Positions 32,279 through 40,711 of a stretch of 64,000 nucleotides of DNA are shown piece after piece. This stretch comes from DATJGR01 sp963812255 (GTDB lineage Bacteria > Pseudomonadota > Gammaproteobacteria > Pseudomonadales > Azotimanducaceae): NCBI GenBank assembly GCA_963812255.1, contig CAWEUM010000005.1, positions 1-64,000 on the forward strand, given 5' to 3'. Every line of letters starts with the position of its first letter. Within the stretch, counting starts at the first letter, position 1. The translations under genes were made by a program, and so were the position numbers. The notes beneath the pieces are model-generated. The model did no database searches. It saw nothing but the letters and a program-made list of their open reading frames with translations, and had not been told where the DNA came from.

Positions 32279-32294
32279 CTGTATATCCAGACAG
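32279..32294 (+). promoter_or_regulatory. LexA box 2
   Basis: CTGTATATCCAGACAG keeps the full CTGT-N8-ACAG consensus. It stands 20 bp from box 1, on the same helix face about two turns away, as in E. coli lexA, and 12 bases before the ATG. Paired boxes imply autoregulation. Confidence 0.9.
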
Positions 32295-32305
32295 GTAGCT
32301 GCCCA

Positions 32306-32905
32306 ATGCAGGGTTTGACCGCTCGCCAGTCGCAGGTACTCGACCTGATCCGACGCCACATCCTCGAGACCGGCTACCCGCCGACCCGCGCCGACATCGC
32401 GAACGAACTCGGCTTCAAATCGCCGAACGCCGCAGAGGAACATTTGAAGGCACTGGCGCGCAAAGGCGCAATCGAAATGATCCCCGGCACATCGCGCGGC
32501 ATTCGACTGCCGGAACCCGCGGGACTGCCAATCATCGGCCGTGTGGCGGCAGGCAGTCCGATCCTCGCACACGAGCACATCGAAGACACCTGCGATCTGG
32601 CGGGGAATTTCTTCCGTCCGCACGCCGACTACCTGCTGCGCGTTCGCGGCGACAGCATGATCAACGCCGGCATCTTCGACGGTGATCTGCTTGCGGTCCA
32701 CAAAGCCGACGATGCGCGAGACGGCGAGATCGTCGTTGCGCGCATCGACGACGAGGTCACCGTCAAACGCTTGCGCCGTCCGCGCGGCCGCGGCCGGCTG
32801 ATGTTGTTAGCCGAGAACGACGCTTACGAGCCGATCGAAGTCGATTTAGAGCGGCAGTCCTTTGCGATCGAAGGCTTGAGCGTCGGCGTGATCCGGCGCC
32901 ACTGA
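32306..32905 (+). CDS. lexA: LexA SOS repressor
   Basis: A 199-residue protein. The N-terminal winged helix begins LTARQSQVLDLIRRH and contains GYPPTRADIANELGF. The self-cleavage site is Ala82-Gly83 (GRVAAGSP). The catalytic dyad is Ser117 (RGDSMINAG) and Lys154 (VTVKRL), positions almost equal to E. coli (84/85, 119, 156). It represses SOS genes until RecA filaments trigger autocleavage. Two LexA boxes upstream indicate self-repression. It is monocistronic here; no sulA-like gene follows. Confidence 0.97.
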   Translation: MQGLTARQSQVLDLIRRHILETGYPPTRADIANELGFKSPNAAEEHLKALARKGAIEMIPGTSRGIRLPEPAGLPIIGRVAAGSPILAHEHIEDTCDLAGNFFRPHADYLLRVRGDSMINAGIFDGDLLAVHKADDARDGEIVVARIDDEVTVKRLRRPRGRGRLMLLAENDAYEPIEVDLERQSFAIEGLSVGVIRRH

Positions 32906-32994
32906 TAGCTTCGACTACCCGCTTCCAATACCGCTTGGCGTCGAATTCCGGTGGAGCCGGCGAAGCTGAGCGCACGAATGACGGTCGTGGCTGA

Positions 32995-33081
32995 GATCGG
33001 TGCGCCTGTCCGTGTTGCACAAGGGAATGGCGCAACGCGAGCCCCTAGGCATGGGTTCATGGCGTGTCCGGCGTACCGATC
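32995..33081 (-). repeat. Palindromic intergenic repeat, copy 1
   Basis: About 87 bp bounded by inverted GATCGGTGCGCC and GGCGTACCGATC. Its reverse complement matches 39457-39542 over its length with scattered differences, including the shared core GGCTCGCGTTGCGCC. It lies between lexA and the next gene. Confidence 0.75.
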
Positions 33082-33123
33082 TCCGTCACGCCACGCCGTG
33101 CGAGGTGAACCCTTGAGTCCAGA

Positions 33124-33384
33124 CTAATGAACGATGTCCGGCCCTGCGGAGTCATCGTTGGCATCGACGACGTCGGACATCTGTGCAGCAGCGGCCTCGA
33201 TCATCGTCTTGGCGACCTGCATCGCACCGGCACCGAGCATCGCGCGCACCTCCCTGGAAAACTGAATCTTCAGTAGCGGTTCGGCACCGACATCGGGATC
33301 GCGCAACACAATGTCGCCGTTGGACAACTGCACGATCTCGAGCATGGCAAATGCATCCGATTGTTCGTCCCTTGGATACCCCAT
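33124..33384 (-). CDS. Conserved-looking hypothetical protein
   Basis: An 86-residue acidic protein with a GGGGA ribosome binding site about 7 bases before the ATG. It has a beta-strand start (LEIVQLSNGDIVLRD), a helix with GAGAMQVAKTMIEAAAAQM, and an acidic tail. No signal peptide or known motif. It lies 13 bases upstream of the end of the topA gene on the same strand, so it is downstream of topA in transcription and may be in its operon. The function is unknown. Confidence 0.7.
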   Translation of the reverse strand: MGYPRDEQSDAFAMLEIVQLSNGDIVLRDPDVGAEPLLKIQFSREVRAMLGAGAMQVAKTMIEAAAAQMSDVVDANDDSAGPDIVH

Positions 33385-33397
33385 TACGCATTCCCCA

Positions 33398-36100
33398 TCA
33401 GGATCTGGCTCTACGCGGGCTGCGCTTGCCGGGTGATTGTTTCACGGCGCGCCGCCCTTTCGCTGGTTTGGCGTCCGGACTCGAACTCGATTCCTCGATC
33501 CACACACCGTTACGATACACCGCGCGCCAGCCAGTGGGTTTGCCGTCCAGCTCGCTGGATACGAACTGCTCGCGCGTTTTGCGGCTGTACTTGACGATCG
33601 CCGGGTGACCGGCCGGATCGCTCTGCGGCGCATCGAGCAGATAGTGGTGCTTGGGGTCGATCTTTCGGCGATGCGGCTGCAACTCTGCGATTGTCGGCGC
33701 GCGCGTTTCCCGATGCCTCGGGAACTGGCTCGCCGCGAGAAAAATGCCCGAAGCGCCGTCGCGCAGCACGTAGTGATCGTCGACCTTGGCGCAACGCAGT
33801 TCCGGCATCGGTACCGGCTCGGCTTTGGGCGGTGCAGCTTCGCCGTTGCGTAGCAGCTTGCGGGTGTTCTTACAATTGCCATTGGTACAGCCGAAGTATT
33901 TACCGAAGCGACCCGATTTCAACTGCATCTGGGCACCGCACTTGTCGCACTCGATCACCGGACCTTCGTAACCCTTGAGGCGGAATTCGCCCCCCTCGAC
34001 CAGGTATCCGGGACAATCGGGATTGTTCCCGCAGATATGCAACTTGCGGCTCTCGTCGATCAGATAGCTGTCCATCGGTGTGTCGCAGCGCGGGCAACGA
34101 TGTTTCAGCCGCAACAACCGCGACTCCGCCTCCGAGTCCGCCTCGACATCGACGACCTCGTCGCCGGGAATCAGGTTCAGCGTCTGCGTACAGCGCTCCT
34201 TGGGCGGCAGTGCGTATCCGGAACAACCGAGAAAGACACCCGTGCTGCCGGTACGGATCTGCATGGGTCGACCGCACAGCGCGCAGGGAATATCGGTGTT
34301 GGTCGGCACATTGGGGCGCATGCCGCCGTCGTCGGCCTGAGCGCGATTCAGCTTGCCGGAAAAATCACCATAAAAGGTATTCAGAACTTCGCGCCAATCC
34401 GCTTCGCCGTCGGCGATCTGGTCGAGTTCCCGTTCGAGTTGCGCGGTAAAGCCGAAGTCGAGCAGGTTATCGAAATTCTCGACCAGCCGATCGGTCACGA
34501 GTTCGCCAATCTTCTCGGCATGGAAGCGGCGCGCATTCAACGTCACATAACCGCGGTCCTGAATGGTCGAGATGATCGCCGCGTACGTCGATGGCCGGCC
34601 GATCCCACGCTTTTCGAGTTCCCGCACCAGACTCGCCTCACCGTAGCGCGGCGGCGGCTTCGTGAAATGCTGCACCGGTTCGAGCGCGGTGACATCGAGC
34701 GATTCGCCGGCGACAAAATCCGGCAACGTGCGATCTTCGTCCTTGCGCGCCACGGCGGGTGACACCCGGGTAAAACCGTCGAAGCGCACGATGCGGCCAC
34801 GAATGCGGGCTTCGAAATCGCCGGCGCCGGCGATCACCGTGGTACTCGTGTACTCCGCCGGCGGCATCTGACAGGCGACGAACTGACGCCAGATGATCTC
34901 GTACAGCCGCACCGCATCGTTCTCCATGCCGACGAGCCCAGTAGGCGGAGTGTTCACGTTCGACGGCCGAATCGCCTCGTGCGCCTCCTGCGCCGCCGCT
35001 TTGCTCGTGTAGGTGTTGGGGCGCTCCGGCAGATACTTCGCGCCGAACTGTTTCTCGATGTATTCACGCACTGCCTCGAGCGCATCGTTCGAGAGGTTCG
35101 TCGAGTCGGTCCGCATGTAGGTGATGTAGCCGCCCTCGTAGAGACGCTGCGCCATCGTCATGGTCTTCTTCACGCTGAACGACAGGCGCGTGCTCGCCGC
35201 CTGCTGCAACGTCGAGGTGATGTACGGCGCGTTCGGGCGTGTCGATGTCGGCTTATCGTCGCGCGACGTCACGGTGAAGGGTTGGCCACGCAGGCGCCGC
35301 ATCGCGTCGTCGGATTGAGCGGCATTGACGGGGCGATAGTTCTCGCCACGATCTTTGAAGATCTGGAAGCGATGGCTCTCCTCCCCGGAACGCGCAAGGT
35401 CCGCGAACGCCTCCCAATACTCTTCGGGCACGAAGGCGCGAATTTCGCGTTCACGCTCTACGATGAGACGTACCGCCACCGACTGCACGCGCCCGGCGGA
35501 CAGTCCCCGGGCAACCTTCGCCCACAGCAACGGCGACAGTTCGAAACCCACCACGCGATCCAGGAATCGACGCGCCTGCTGCGCACTGACACGGCTGGTG
35601 TCGATCGACGTCGGATGCGCGAATGCTTCCTGAATTGCCTTGCGCGTGATCTCGTTGAATACGACGCGGCGATACCGCTGCGGGTCGCCGCCGATGGTCT
35701 CTTTCAGGTGCCAGGCAATCGCCTCACCTTCACGGTCGAGGTCGGTGGCGAGGTAAATCTCATCGGATTTCTCGGCCAGCTTGCGCAGTTCGTCGACGAC
35801 CTTTTCCTTGCCCGGCAGCACTTCGTAGGTGGCCGCCCAATCGCGCTCCGGATCGACTCCCATCCGACGTACGAGTTGATCGCGGGCGCGCCGCTTACGG
35901 TAGGTCTCCTTGGCTTTCGGCGACAACTTGCGCGTTTTGGCGGCTTCTTTCGCTCGCGCCTTGGGGTCGCTTGCCTTGCCGCCAGTCGGCAAATCGCGGA
36001 TGTGACCGATGCTCGACTTGACGACGTAGTCCTTGCCGAGATACCGATTGATGGTCCGCGCCTTGGCCGGCGACTCGACGATGACCAGCGAACGGGCCAT
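33398..36100 (-). CDS. topA: DNA topoisomerase I
   Basis: A 900-residue type IA topoisomerase. The TOPRIM domain starts MARSLVIVESPAKARTI and has the acidic ATDLDREGEAIAWH. The active-site Tyr is Y328 (ITYMRTDST). Three or four C-terminal zinc ribbons follow (for example CALCGRPM, CPRCDTPM, CDKCGAQM), then a basic tail. It relaxes negative supercoils behind polymerases. AGGAGG lies 3 bases before the ATG. An 11-G run sits 19 bases upstream. Gene order with lexA is as in Pseudomonas. Confidence 0.97.
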   Translation of the reverse strand: MARSLVIVESPAKARTINRYLGKDYVVKSSIGHIRDLPTGGKASDPKARAKEAAKTRKLSPKAKETYRKRRARDQLVRRMGVDPERDWAATYEVLPGKEKVVDELRKLAEKSDEIYLATDLDREGEAIAWHLKETIGGDPQRYRRVVFNEITRKAIQEAFAHPTSIDTSRVSAQQARRFLDRVVGFELSPLLWAKVARGLSAGRVQSVAVRLIVEREREIRAFVPEEYWEAFADLARSGEESHRFQIFKDRGENYRPVNAAQSDDAMRRLRGQPFTVTSRDDKPTSTRPNAPYITSTLQQAASTRLSFSVKKTMTMAQRLYEGGYITYMRTDSTNLSNDALEAVREYIEKQFGAKYLPERPNTYTSKAAAQEAHEAIRPSNVNTPPTGLVGMENDAVRLYEIIWRQFVACQMPPAEYTSTTVIAGAGDFEARIRGRIVRFDGFTRVSPAVARKDEDRTLPDFVAGESLDVTALEPVQHFTKPPPRYGEASLVRELEKRGIGRPSTYAAIISTIQDRGYVTLNARRFHAEKIGELVTDRLVENFDNLLDFGFTAQLERELDQIADGEADWREVLNTFYGDFSGKLNRAQADDGGMRPNVPTNTDIPCALCGRPMQIRTGSTGVFLGCSGYALPPKERCTQTLNLIPGDEVVDVEADSEAESRLLRLKHRCPRCDTPMDSYLIDESRKLHICGNNPDCPGYLVEGGEFRLKGYEGPVIECDKCGAQMQLKSGRFGKYFGCTNGNCKNTRKLLRNGEAAPPKAEPVPMPELRCAKVDDHYVLRDGASGIFLAASQFPRHRETRAPTIAELQPHRRKIDPKHHYLLDAPQSDPAGHPAIVKYSRKTREQFVSSELDGKPTGWRAVYRNGVWIEESSSSPDAKPAKGRRAVKQSPGKRSPRRARS

Positions 36101-36118
36101 GTGCCTCCTGTATGCGTC

Positions 36119-36129
36119 GGGGGGGGGGG
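36119..36129. repeat. Homopolymer of 11 G (plus strand) in the topA leader
   Basis: An uninterrupted G run; topA, on the minus strand, has 11 C in its 5' leader. It lies between any promoter and the ribosome binding site, so length change could alter expression. Confidence 0.85.
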
Positions 36130-36228
36130 TCCGGCGCGAAAGGCGCCATGTATACGCGGTCTATTTCCGGACTGTCAACTTCACACGCTCGACCCCTTCG
36201 GCCAGGTGCGCATTCGTTGTGATGTCAC

Positions 36229-36858
36229 TCAAGGGTCAATGGCAGGACCAATCCGATCTGCGTTCGAAACTTCATCCTTTGTTGCGATTGAGTCTTCAAA
36301 TATCTGAATTTCAGCGATTTTTTTCAATGAATTGAACAGACGATCGACGCTCGTGACGGCGTCTTCTGCAGTGGCCCGCTCACGCCAGCAGCACGATACG
36401 GAACTCGGTTCTGCCACGAGTGCGAGCGAATCGGCGGGCAGCTGTGCCACAACGTCCGCAACCCGCAGCCAATAGCCGGCGGAACCGGACGGCGCCGAAT
36501 CCCAGATCCAGTTATGTATCGGGCCATCGGTCGCGCCGGACATCGCGCCAGGAATTTCGCTCGGTATCGCACCGGGGTTGTACAGGATCTTCCACTGCGG
36601 CGCGGCGCGGGCGACGCGCCGCAGGCCAAGTCGATATTCGGCACATGCAACCTTGGGGCTACGTTTTACGCCGCCGGCGCTGACCCGTTCGGACGGAACC
36701 GCCGCAAGGTTGTCGAGATGAGTCATCTCAACCTGCAGACCGTGGACGCGTGCCCGCGTGCGCATCTTCGCGAGGCGCCGGTCCGAGCGCGAAGGCACCA
36801 TCCAGATGATCGGTCCGAATGCTGCCGCCAAAATGATACCAATGATGAGCCAGCTCAA
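36229..36858 (-). CDS. Hypothetical protein with N-terminal membrane anchor
   Basis: A 209-residue protein starting at a TTG at 36858 with GGAG 7 bases upstream; the ATG-started longer frame has no support. One membrane helix (LSWLIIGIILAAAFGPIIW) is followed by a basic stretch (SRSDRRLAKMRTRARVHG), so the bulk probably lies in the cytoplasm by the positive-inside rule. The soluble part has a WKILYNPGAIP segment and several Trp residues. No family is recognised. It diverges from the universal stress protein gene. Confidence 0.65.
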   Translation of the reverse strand: MSWLIIGIILAAAFGPIIWMVPSRSDRRLAKMRTRARVHGLQVEMTHLDNLAAVPSERVSAGGVKRSPKVACAEYRLGLRRVARAAPQWKILYNPGAIPSEIPGAMSGATDGPIHNWIWDSAPSGSAGYWLRVADVVAQLPADSLALVAEPSSVSCCWRERATAEDAVTSVDRLFNSLKKIAEIQIFEDSIATKDEVSNADRIGPAIDP

Positions 36859-36949
36859 TGAAATGCTCCGTTCGACAGCATCATGGCGCCTACTGTTCGT
36901 TCCGTGGCTTGTGTTGTATGGTCGCGCGAATCTCGGGGGATAGACAATC

Positions 36950-37399
36950 ATGGGTGCGTACCGACGAATTCTGCTGGCGGTAGACCTGACCGAAGAATCC
37001 GAGCGCGTTGCCCATCGCGCGCGCGCCATCTCGCAGCGATTCGATGCCGAACTGCACGTCATTCACGTCATCGAACCCTTGAGTCTCGCGTATGGCGGCG
37101 ATATTCCAATGGATCTGTCGTCGGTTCAGGAACAGATCCACGCCCAGGCAAAATCGCATCTGGCTGAATTTGCAAATTCGATTGGCGTCGTCGCCGAGCG
37201 TAGCTATCTCATCTTCGGCAGACCCGAGGCGGAGATCCACCGCGTCGCGAAAGAAAAGGCGATCGACCTCGTCGTCGTGGGCAGTCACGGCAGGCATGGC
37301 CTGGCGCTGCTGCTGGGCTCGACCGCGAACGGCGTTCTGCACGGATCACCGACCGACGTGCTCGCGGTGCGCGTCGGCAGCGACGCACCTCAAGACTGA
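36950..37399 (+). CDS. Universal stress protein (UspA family)
   Basis: A 149-residue Usp-fold protein with N-terminal YRRILLAVDLTEES and the ATP-binding loop GSHGRHGLALLLGSTANGVL, which keeps the G-2x-G-9x-G(S/T) pattern, so it probably binds ATP. A GGGGGA ribosome binding site precedes the ATG. The length is standard for a single-domain member. The transglycosylase gene starts 4 bases after its stop, suggesting co-transcription. Its role in stress survival is inferred from the family. Confidence 0.9.
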   Translation: MGAYRRILLAVDLTEESERVAHRARAISQRFDAELHVIHVIEPLSLAYGGDIPMDLSSVQEQIHAQAKSHLAEFANSIGVVAERSYLIFGRPEAEIHRVAKEKAIDLVVVGSHGRHGLALLLGSTANGVLHGSPTDVLAVRVGSDAPQD

Positions 37400-37403
37400 T
37401 TCG

Positions 37404-39386
37404 ATGACTTCCCGAATCGCCGCCGCAAGGCGGTGCGAGCGAGCGCTCGTCAGGGTGCTCGTTGGTCTGGTTTGCGCGCTGTCGTGCCTGTCTCCCGCGG
37501 CAGCGCCTAACGCGCTGGCGGCCGCCCCCCATCCGATCTCACGCGCGGACCCGTATGCGTTGCGGCAACGCTACCTCGATGCACTCGCCAGTCTCGCCCG
37601 CAACGACATCGCCGGATTCCAATCGCAGAAAGCCGGGCTGGTGGGTTATGCGCTGTACCCCTACCTCGACTATCAGGATCATATGCGACGCCTGCGTGAA
37701 CTGACCCCCTCTGATGTTGCGGCATTTCGCGCACGCTGGAGCACCGTTCCGGTTGCGGATCGTTTGTACGACGCGTGGATGGACGATCTCACCGAGCGTC
37801 GAGCATGGGATCTGTTCCTGGCGAATTACGAACCGAGCAACCGGGTCGATCGACAGTGCGATTATCTGCGCGCGCTGGATCGGAGCGGTCAACACGAAGC
37901 CGCAATGGCACCAGTGGAGCCGCTGTGGATGGTCGGCACATCGCAACCGCACGAATGCGATTCGCTGTTTGCGACCTGGATCGAACGCGGCCACGTCACC
38001 AATCAACTCGTCTGGAATCGTCTCACCCTCGCGCTGCAGGCTCGATCATGGCGGCTCGCACGTTACCTTGCGGGTCTGTTGAGTCGCGAACTCGCCAGGC
38101 AGGGCGACCTCTTCTACCATGTTGCGCGCGATCCCACGCTGATCCGCAACACGTCGCGGTTTAGAAAGAACAATGTAATGACGCGGCAGATCGTCGAACA
38201 CGGCCTACGTCGATTGGCCTCGATCGATCCGGATGCTGCCACCGACGCATGGGCGACGTACCGCGAGACGCTTTCGTTCAACACCCACAGCAAACGTGTC
38301 ATCGGTCAGGATCTCGCGATCGGCTTTGCGCGCCACGGCATTGTCGACCGGAATGCCGATCTGTCGCCCAGTCCCGACGGCCGTCATCTGCTCGTCTTCG
38401 AGGCGCAGATCCTCGCCAGCGTAACGAACCAGGACTGGCCGACCGTGATTTCATTGATTCAGCGTTTGGACGCTGAAGAGCGGACCAAACAGCGCTGGCG
38501 ATACTGGCTCGGGCGCGCGCAACGCGCGCTGGTTGCCAAGCCGAACACCACCACCTCTGCTCCGTGGCAGGACATCGCACACGAGCGCCAGTACTACGGA
38601 TTCCTCGCAGCACAAACGCTCGGCGATCCGCTGGCGCTCAACGATCGGCCGAGCCGACCGGCACCCGACGTGGTGGCCGCGCTGCAACAGCGGCCTGCGA
38701 TGTTGCGCCTTCGCGAACTGTACGCAATCGGCGATCTCGCCGACGCACGCCGCGAATGGGCGATGCTGTGGCCCAACCTGTCGGGCGCCGACAGTGTCGC
38801 CGCCGCGCACGTGCTTGCGGACCTCGGCTGGATCAATCTCAGCATCATGACGGCAAACTCCGCTGATCTGCGCGATGACCTGTCGCTGCGCTTTCCGACA
38901 CCGTTCACCGCAGCCTTCATCAAAGAGAGTCGAGCAAGCGCTGTACCGATCAATTTTCTGTACGGGATTGCGCGCCAGGAGAGCGCATTCGCGCCGGCGG
39001 CACGGTCGCCGGCCGGCGCACTCGGCGTCATGCAGCTGATGCCCGCGACCGCCGCCACCACCGCACGCAATTCAGGCGATCCGGCGCCGGCAACGGGGGA
39101 TCTGTTCGATCCAGCCATCAACATCCACATCGCCAGTCGCCACATCGCAGAATTGTTGGCGCGCTACGATGGCAATCGAGTCCTCACCGCTGCGGCGTAC
39201 AACGCCGGCGCGCATCGCGTGGACCGATGGCTGCATGATCGCCCCGCTCGACCCGCCGATGCGTGGATCGAAACGATTCCGTTCGAAGAAACGCGCAACT
39301 ACGTGAAGAGCGTGCTCGCATTCGCATACGTGTACGGACAGCGGCTCGGACATCCGACCCCTTTTCTGGAAGCAGACGAACGCTAG
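37404..39386 (+). CDS. slt: Soluble lytic murein transglycosylase
   Basis: A 660-residue periplasmic enzyme. A signal peptide covers about residues 1-40. A long superhelical U/L domain (about 50-480) precedes the C-terminal lysozyme-like domain. There the catalytic Glu is E526 (RQESAFAP), followed by GALGVMQLMPATA and AAYNAGAHRVDRW. It cleaves peptidoglycan glycan strands to 1,6-anhydro products. The start is the ATG at 37404; the open frame extends back through the stress protein gene without similarity. Confidence 0.93.
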   Translation: MTSRIAAARRCERALVRVLVGLVCALSCLSPAAAPNALAAAPHPISRADPYALRQRYLDALASLARNDIAGFQSQKAGLVGYALYPYLDYQDHMRRLRELTPSDVAAFRARWSTVPVADRLYDAWMDDLTERRAWDLFLANYEPSNRVDRQCDYLRALDRSGQHEAAMAPVEPLWMVGTSQPHECDSLFATWIERGHVTNQLVWNRLTLALQARSWRLARYLAGLLSRELARQGDLFYHVARDPTLIRNTSRFRKNNVMTRQIVEHGLRRLASIDPDAATDAWATYRETLSFNTHSKRVIGQDLAIGFARHGIVDRNADLSPSPDGRHLLVFEAQILASVTNQDWPTVISLIQRLDAEERTKQRWRYWLGRAQRALVAKPNTTTSAPWQDIAHERQYYGFLAAQTLGDPLALNDRPSRPAPDVVAALQQRPAMLRLRELYAIGDLADARREWAMLWPNLSGADSVAAAHVLADLGWINLSIMTANSADLRDDLSLRFPTPFTAAFIKESRASAVPINFLYGIARQESAFAPAARSPAGALGVMQLMPATAATTARNSGDPAPATGDLFDPAINIHIASRHIAELLARYDGNRVLTAAAYNAGAHRVDRWLHDRPARPADAWIETIPFEETRNYVKSVLAFAYVYGQRLGHPTPFLEADER

Positions 39387-39440
39387 TGCCATGAACCCTA
39401 TGGAGCGGTGTTGCACACCGTGTCAGCACGCGATGGAATC

Positions 39441-39558
39441 GACGGTTGCGGCCGCGGATCGGTACGCCGGACACGCCAGGAACCCATCCCTGGGGGCTCG
39501 CGTTGCGCCTTCCCTGGCGCAACACGGTCCGGCGTACCGATCCGCGGCCGCAACCGTC
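39441..39558. repeat. Palindromic intergenic repeat, copy 2, with 31-bp perfect inverted ends
   Basis: Bases 39441-39471 and 39528-39558 are perfect inverted repeats of 31 bp. The interior holds a further hairpin, GTTGCGCC-TTCCCT-GGCGCAAC (39502-39523). The core 39457-39542 is the second copy of the repeat at 32995-33081. It lies between slt and tatD. Confidence 0.9.
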
Positions 39559-39624
39559 ATGCCACCCTGTTCTTCGAATCAACCGGTCAAGTTCCAAACA
39601 GAATCGCGCATTACACTAGCCGTA

Positions 39625-40404
39625 ATGATCGATATCGGCGCCAACCTGACTCATTCGAGCTTCGAAGCTGATCTCGATGCCGTACTCGACCGTGCCATCG
39701 ATGCCGGCGTCGAACGGATCATCGTCACCGGCACCGACATCGACTCGAGCACCGCAGCCGTAGCGCTCTGCTCGCGCCATCCGCGTTTGTCCTGCACCGT
39801 TGGCATACACCCGCATGACGCGGCGCGCGCATCAGGCTCCTGGGTTGACCAACTCGAGCACCTGGCGGCATCTCCGGGGGTTTGTGCGGTCGGGGAGACC
39901 GGTCTCGATTTCAATAGGAATTATTCCGAGCCACCTGTTCAACACGCAGTGTTCGAGGCGCAACTCGAACTCGCCGCGCGCATGCAGCGGCCGGTGTTCG
40001 TTCACGATCGCGACACCGGGATGGCGGTTGCCGAACATCTCGAACGTCATCGTGGATCGTTACGTGGCGTCGTGGTGCATTGTTTCACCGGCGACGAAAC
40101 CCAGCTCTCACGCTATCTGGAACTCGACTGCCATATCGGCGTCACCGGCTGGATCTGCGACGAACGCCGTGGCGCCGAACTGCAGGCGCTGGTCGCGCGG
40201 ATTCCCGATAATAGACTGCTGATCGAAACCGATTCGCCCTATCTTCTTCCACGCACGATGCGCCCGAGATCGAAAACGCGGCGCAACGAACCGGCAAATC
40301 TGATCTGGATCGTGCAGACGATCGCGACCGCGCGGGGTCAGCCGATCGAGCATGTCGCACGCGTCACCGCAGAAAACGCGATGCGCGTGTTCGATCTAGG
40401 TTGA
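39625..40404 (+). CDS. tatD: TatD-type DNase / metal-dependent hydrolase
   Basis: A 259-residue TIM-barrel hydrolase. It starts MIDIGANLTHSSF like E. coli TatD itself, not HxHLD as in the YcfH and YjjV paralogues. Other matches are VGIHPHDA, GETGLDFNRNYS, VVHCFTGDE, TGWICDERRG and LLIETDSPYLLPR. TatD is a Mg-dependent 3'-5' exonuclease linked to repair of oxidative DNA damage; despite its name it is not needed for Tat export. The start is the ATG at 39625; the longer frame runs through the palindromic repeat. Confidence 0.92.
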   Translation: MIDIGANLTHSSFEADLDAVLDRAIDAGVERIIVTGTDIDSSTAAVALCSRHPRLSCTVGIHPHDAARASGSWVDQLEHLAASPGVCAVGETGLDFNRNYSEPPVQHAVFEAQLELAARMQRPVFVHDRDTGMAVAEHLERHRGSLRGVVVHCFTGDETQLSRYLELDCHIGVTGWICDERRGAELQALVARIPDNRLLIETDSPYLLPRTMRPRSKTRRNEPANLIWIVQTIATARGQPIEHVARVTAENAMRVFDLG

Positions 40405-40429
40405 GAGTCTGCTTCGGACCCCACGTCTA

Positions 40430-40663
40430 TCAGGACAAAAGCCGCAGAATGTCGTCGGCGTTGAACGGCCAGGCGATTTCGCCCGATGTCGCCGCCAGCA
40501 CCGGGATTGACGCGCCGTACCGCGCGAGCAGCGCCGAGTCGCCAGCGATGTCGATCACGTCGAGGGTCGCACCGCGCAGTTCTGGCATACTGCGCAGCAG
40601 CCGTTCCGCGCGTTCGCACAGATGACACGCGTCGGTCGAATACAAAGTAAGCGACTTGGTCAA
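40430..40663 (-). CDS. Glutaredoxin-like protein (DUF836 type)
   Basis: A 77-residue thioredoxin-fold protein with an active-site CHLC motif (YSTDACHLCERAERLL) and a later cis-Pro segment (SIPVLA). It matches the DUF836/glutaredoxin-like family. The best start is the TTG at 40663, since no ATG is placed to give a normal N-terminus; the ribosome binding site is weak. It probably catalyses or senses thiol-disulfide exchange in the cytoplasm. It diverges from the C39-like peptidase gene with only 48 bases between starts. Confidence 0.75.
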   Translation of the reverse strand: MTKSLTLYSTDACHLCERAERLLRSMPELRGATLDVIDIAGDSALLARYGASIPVLAATSGEIAWPFNADDILRLLS

Positions 40664-40711
40664 GAACTTGAGCCTATTGCCAGACTCCAGCGTAAGAACA
40701 CGGAGCAGGTA

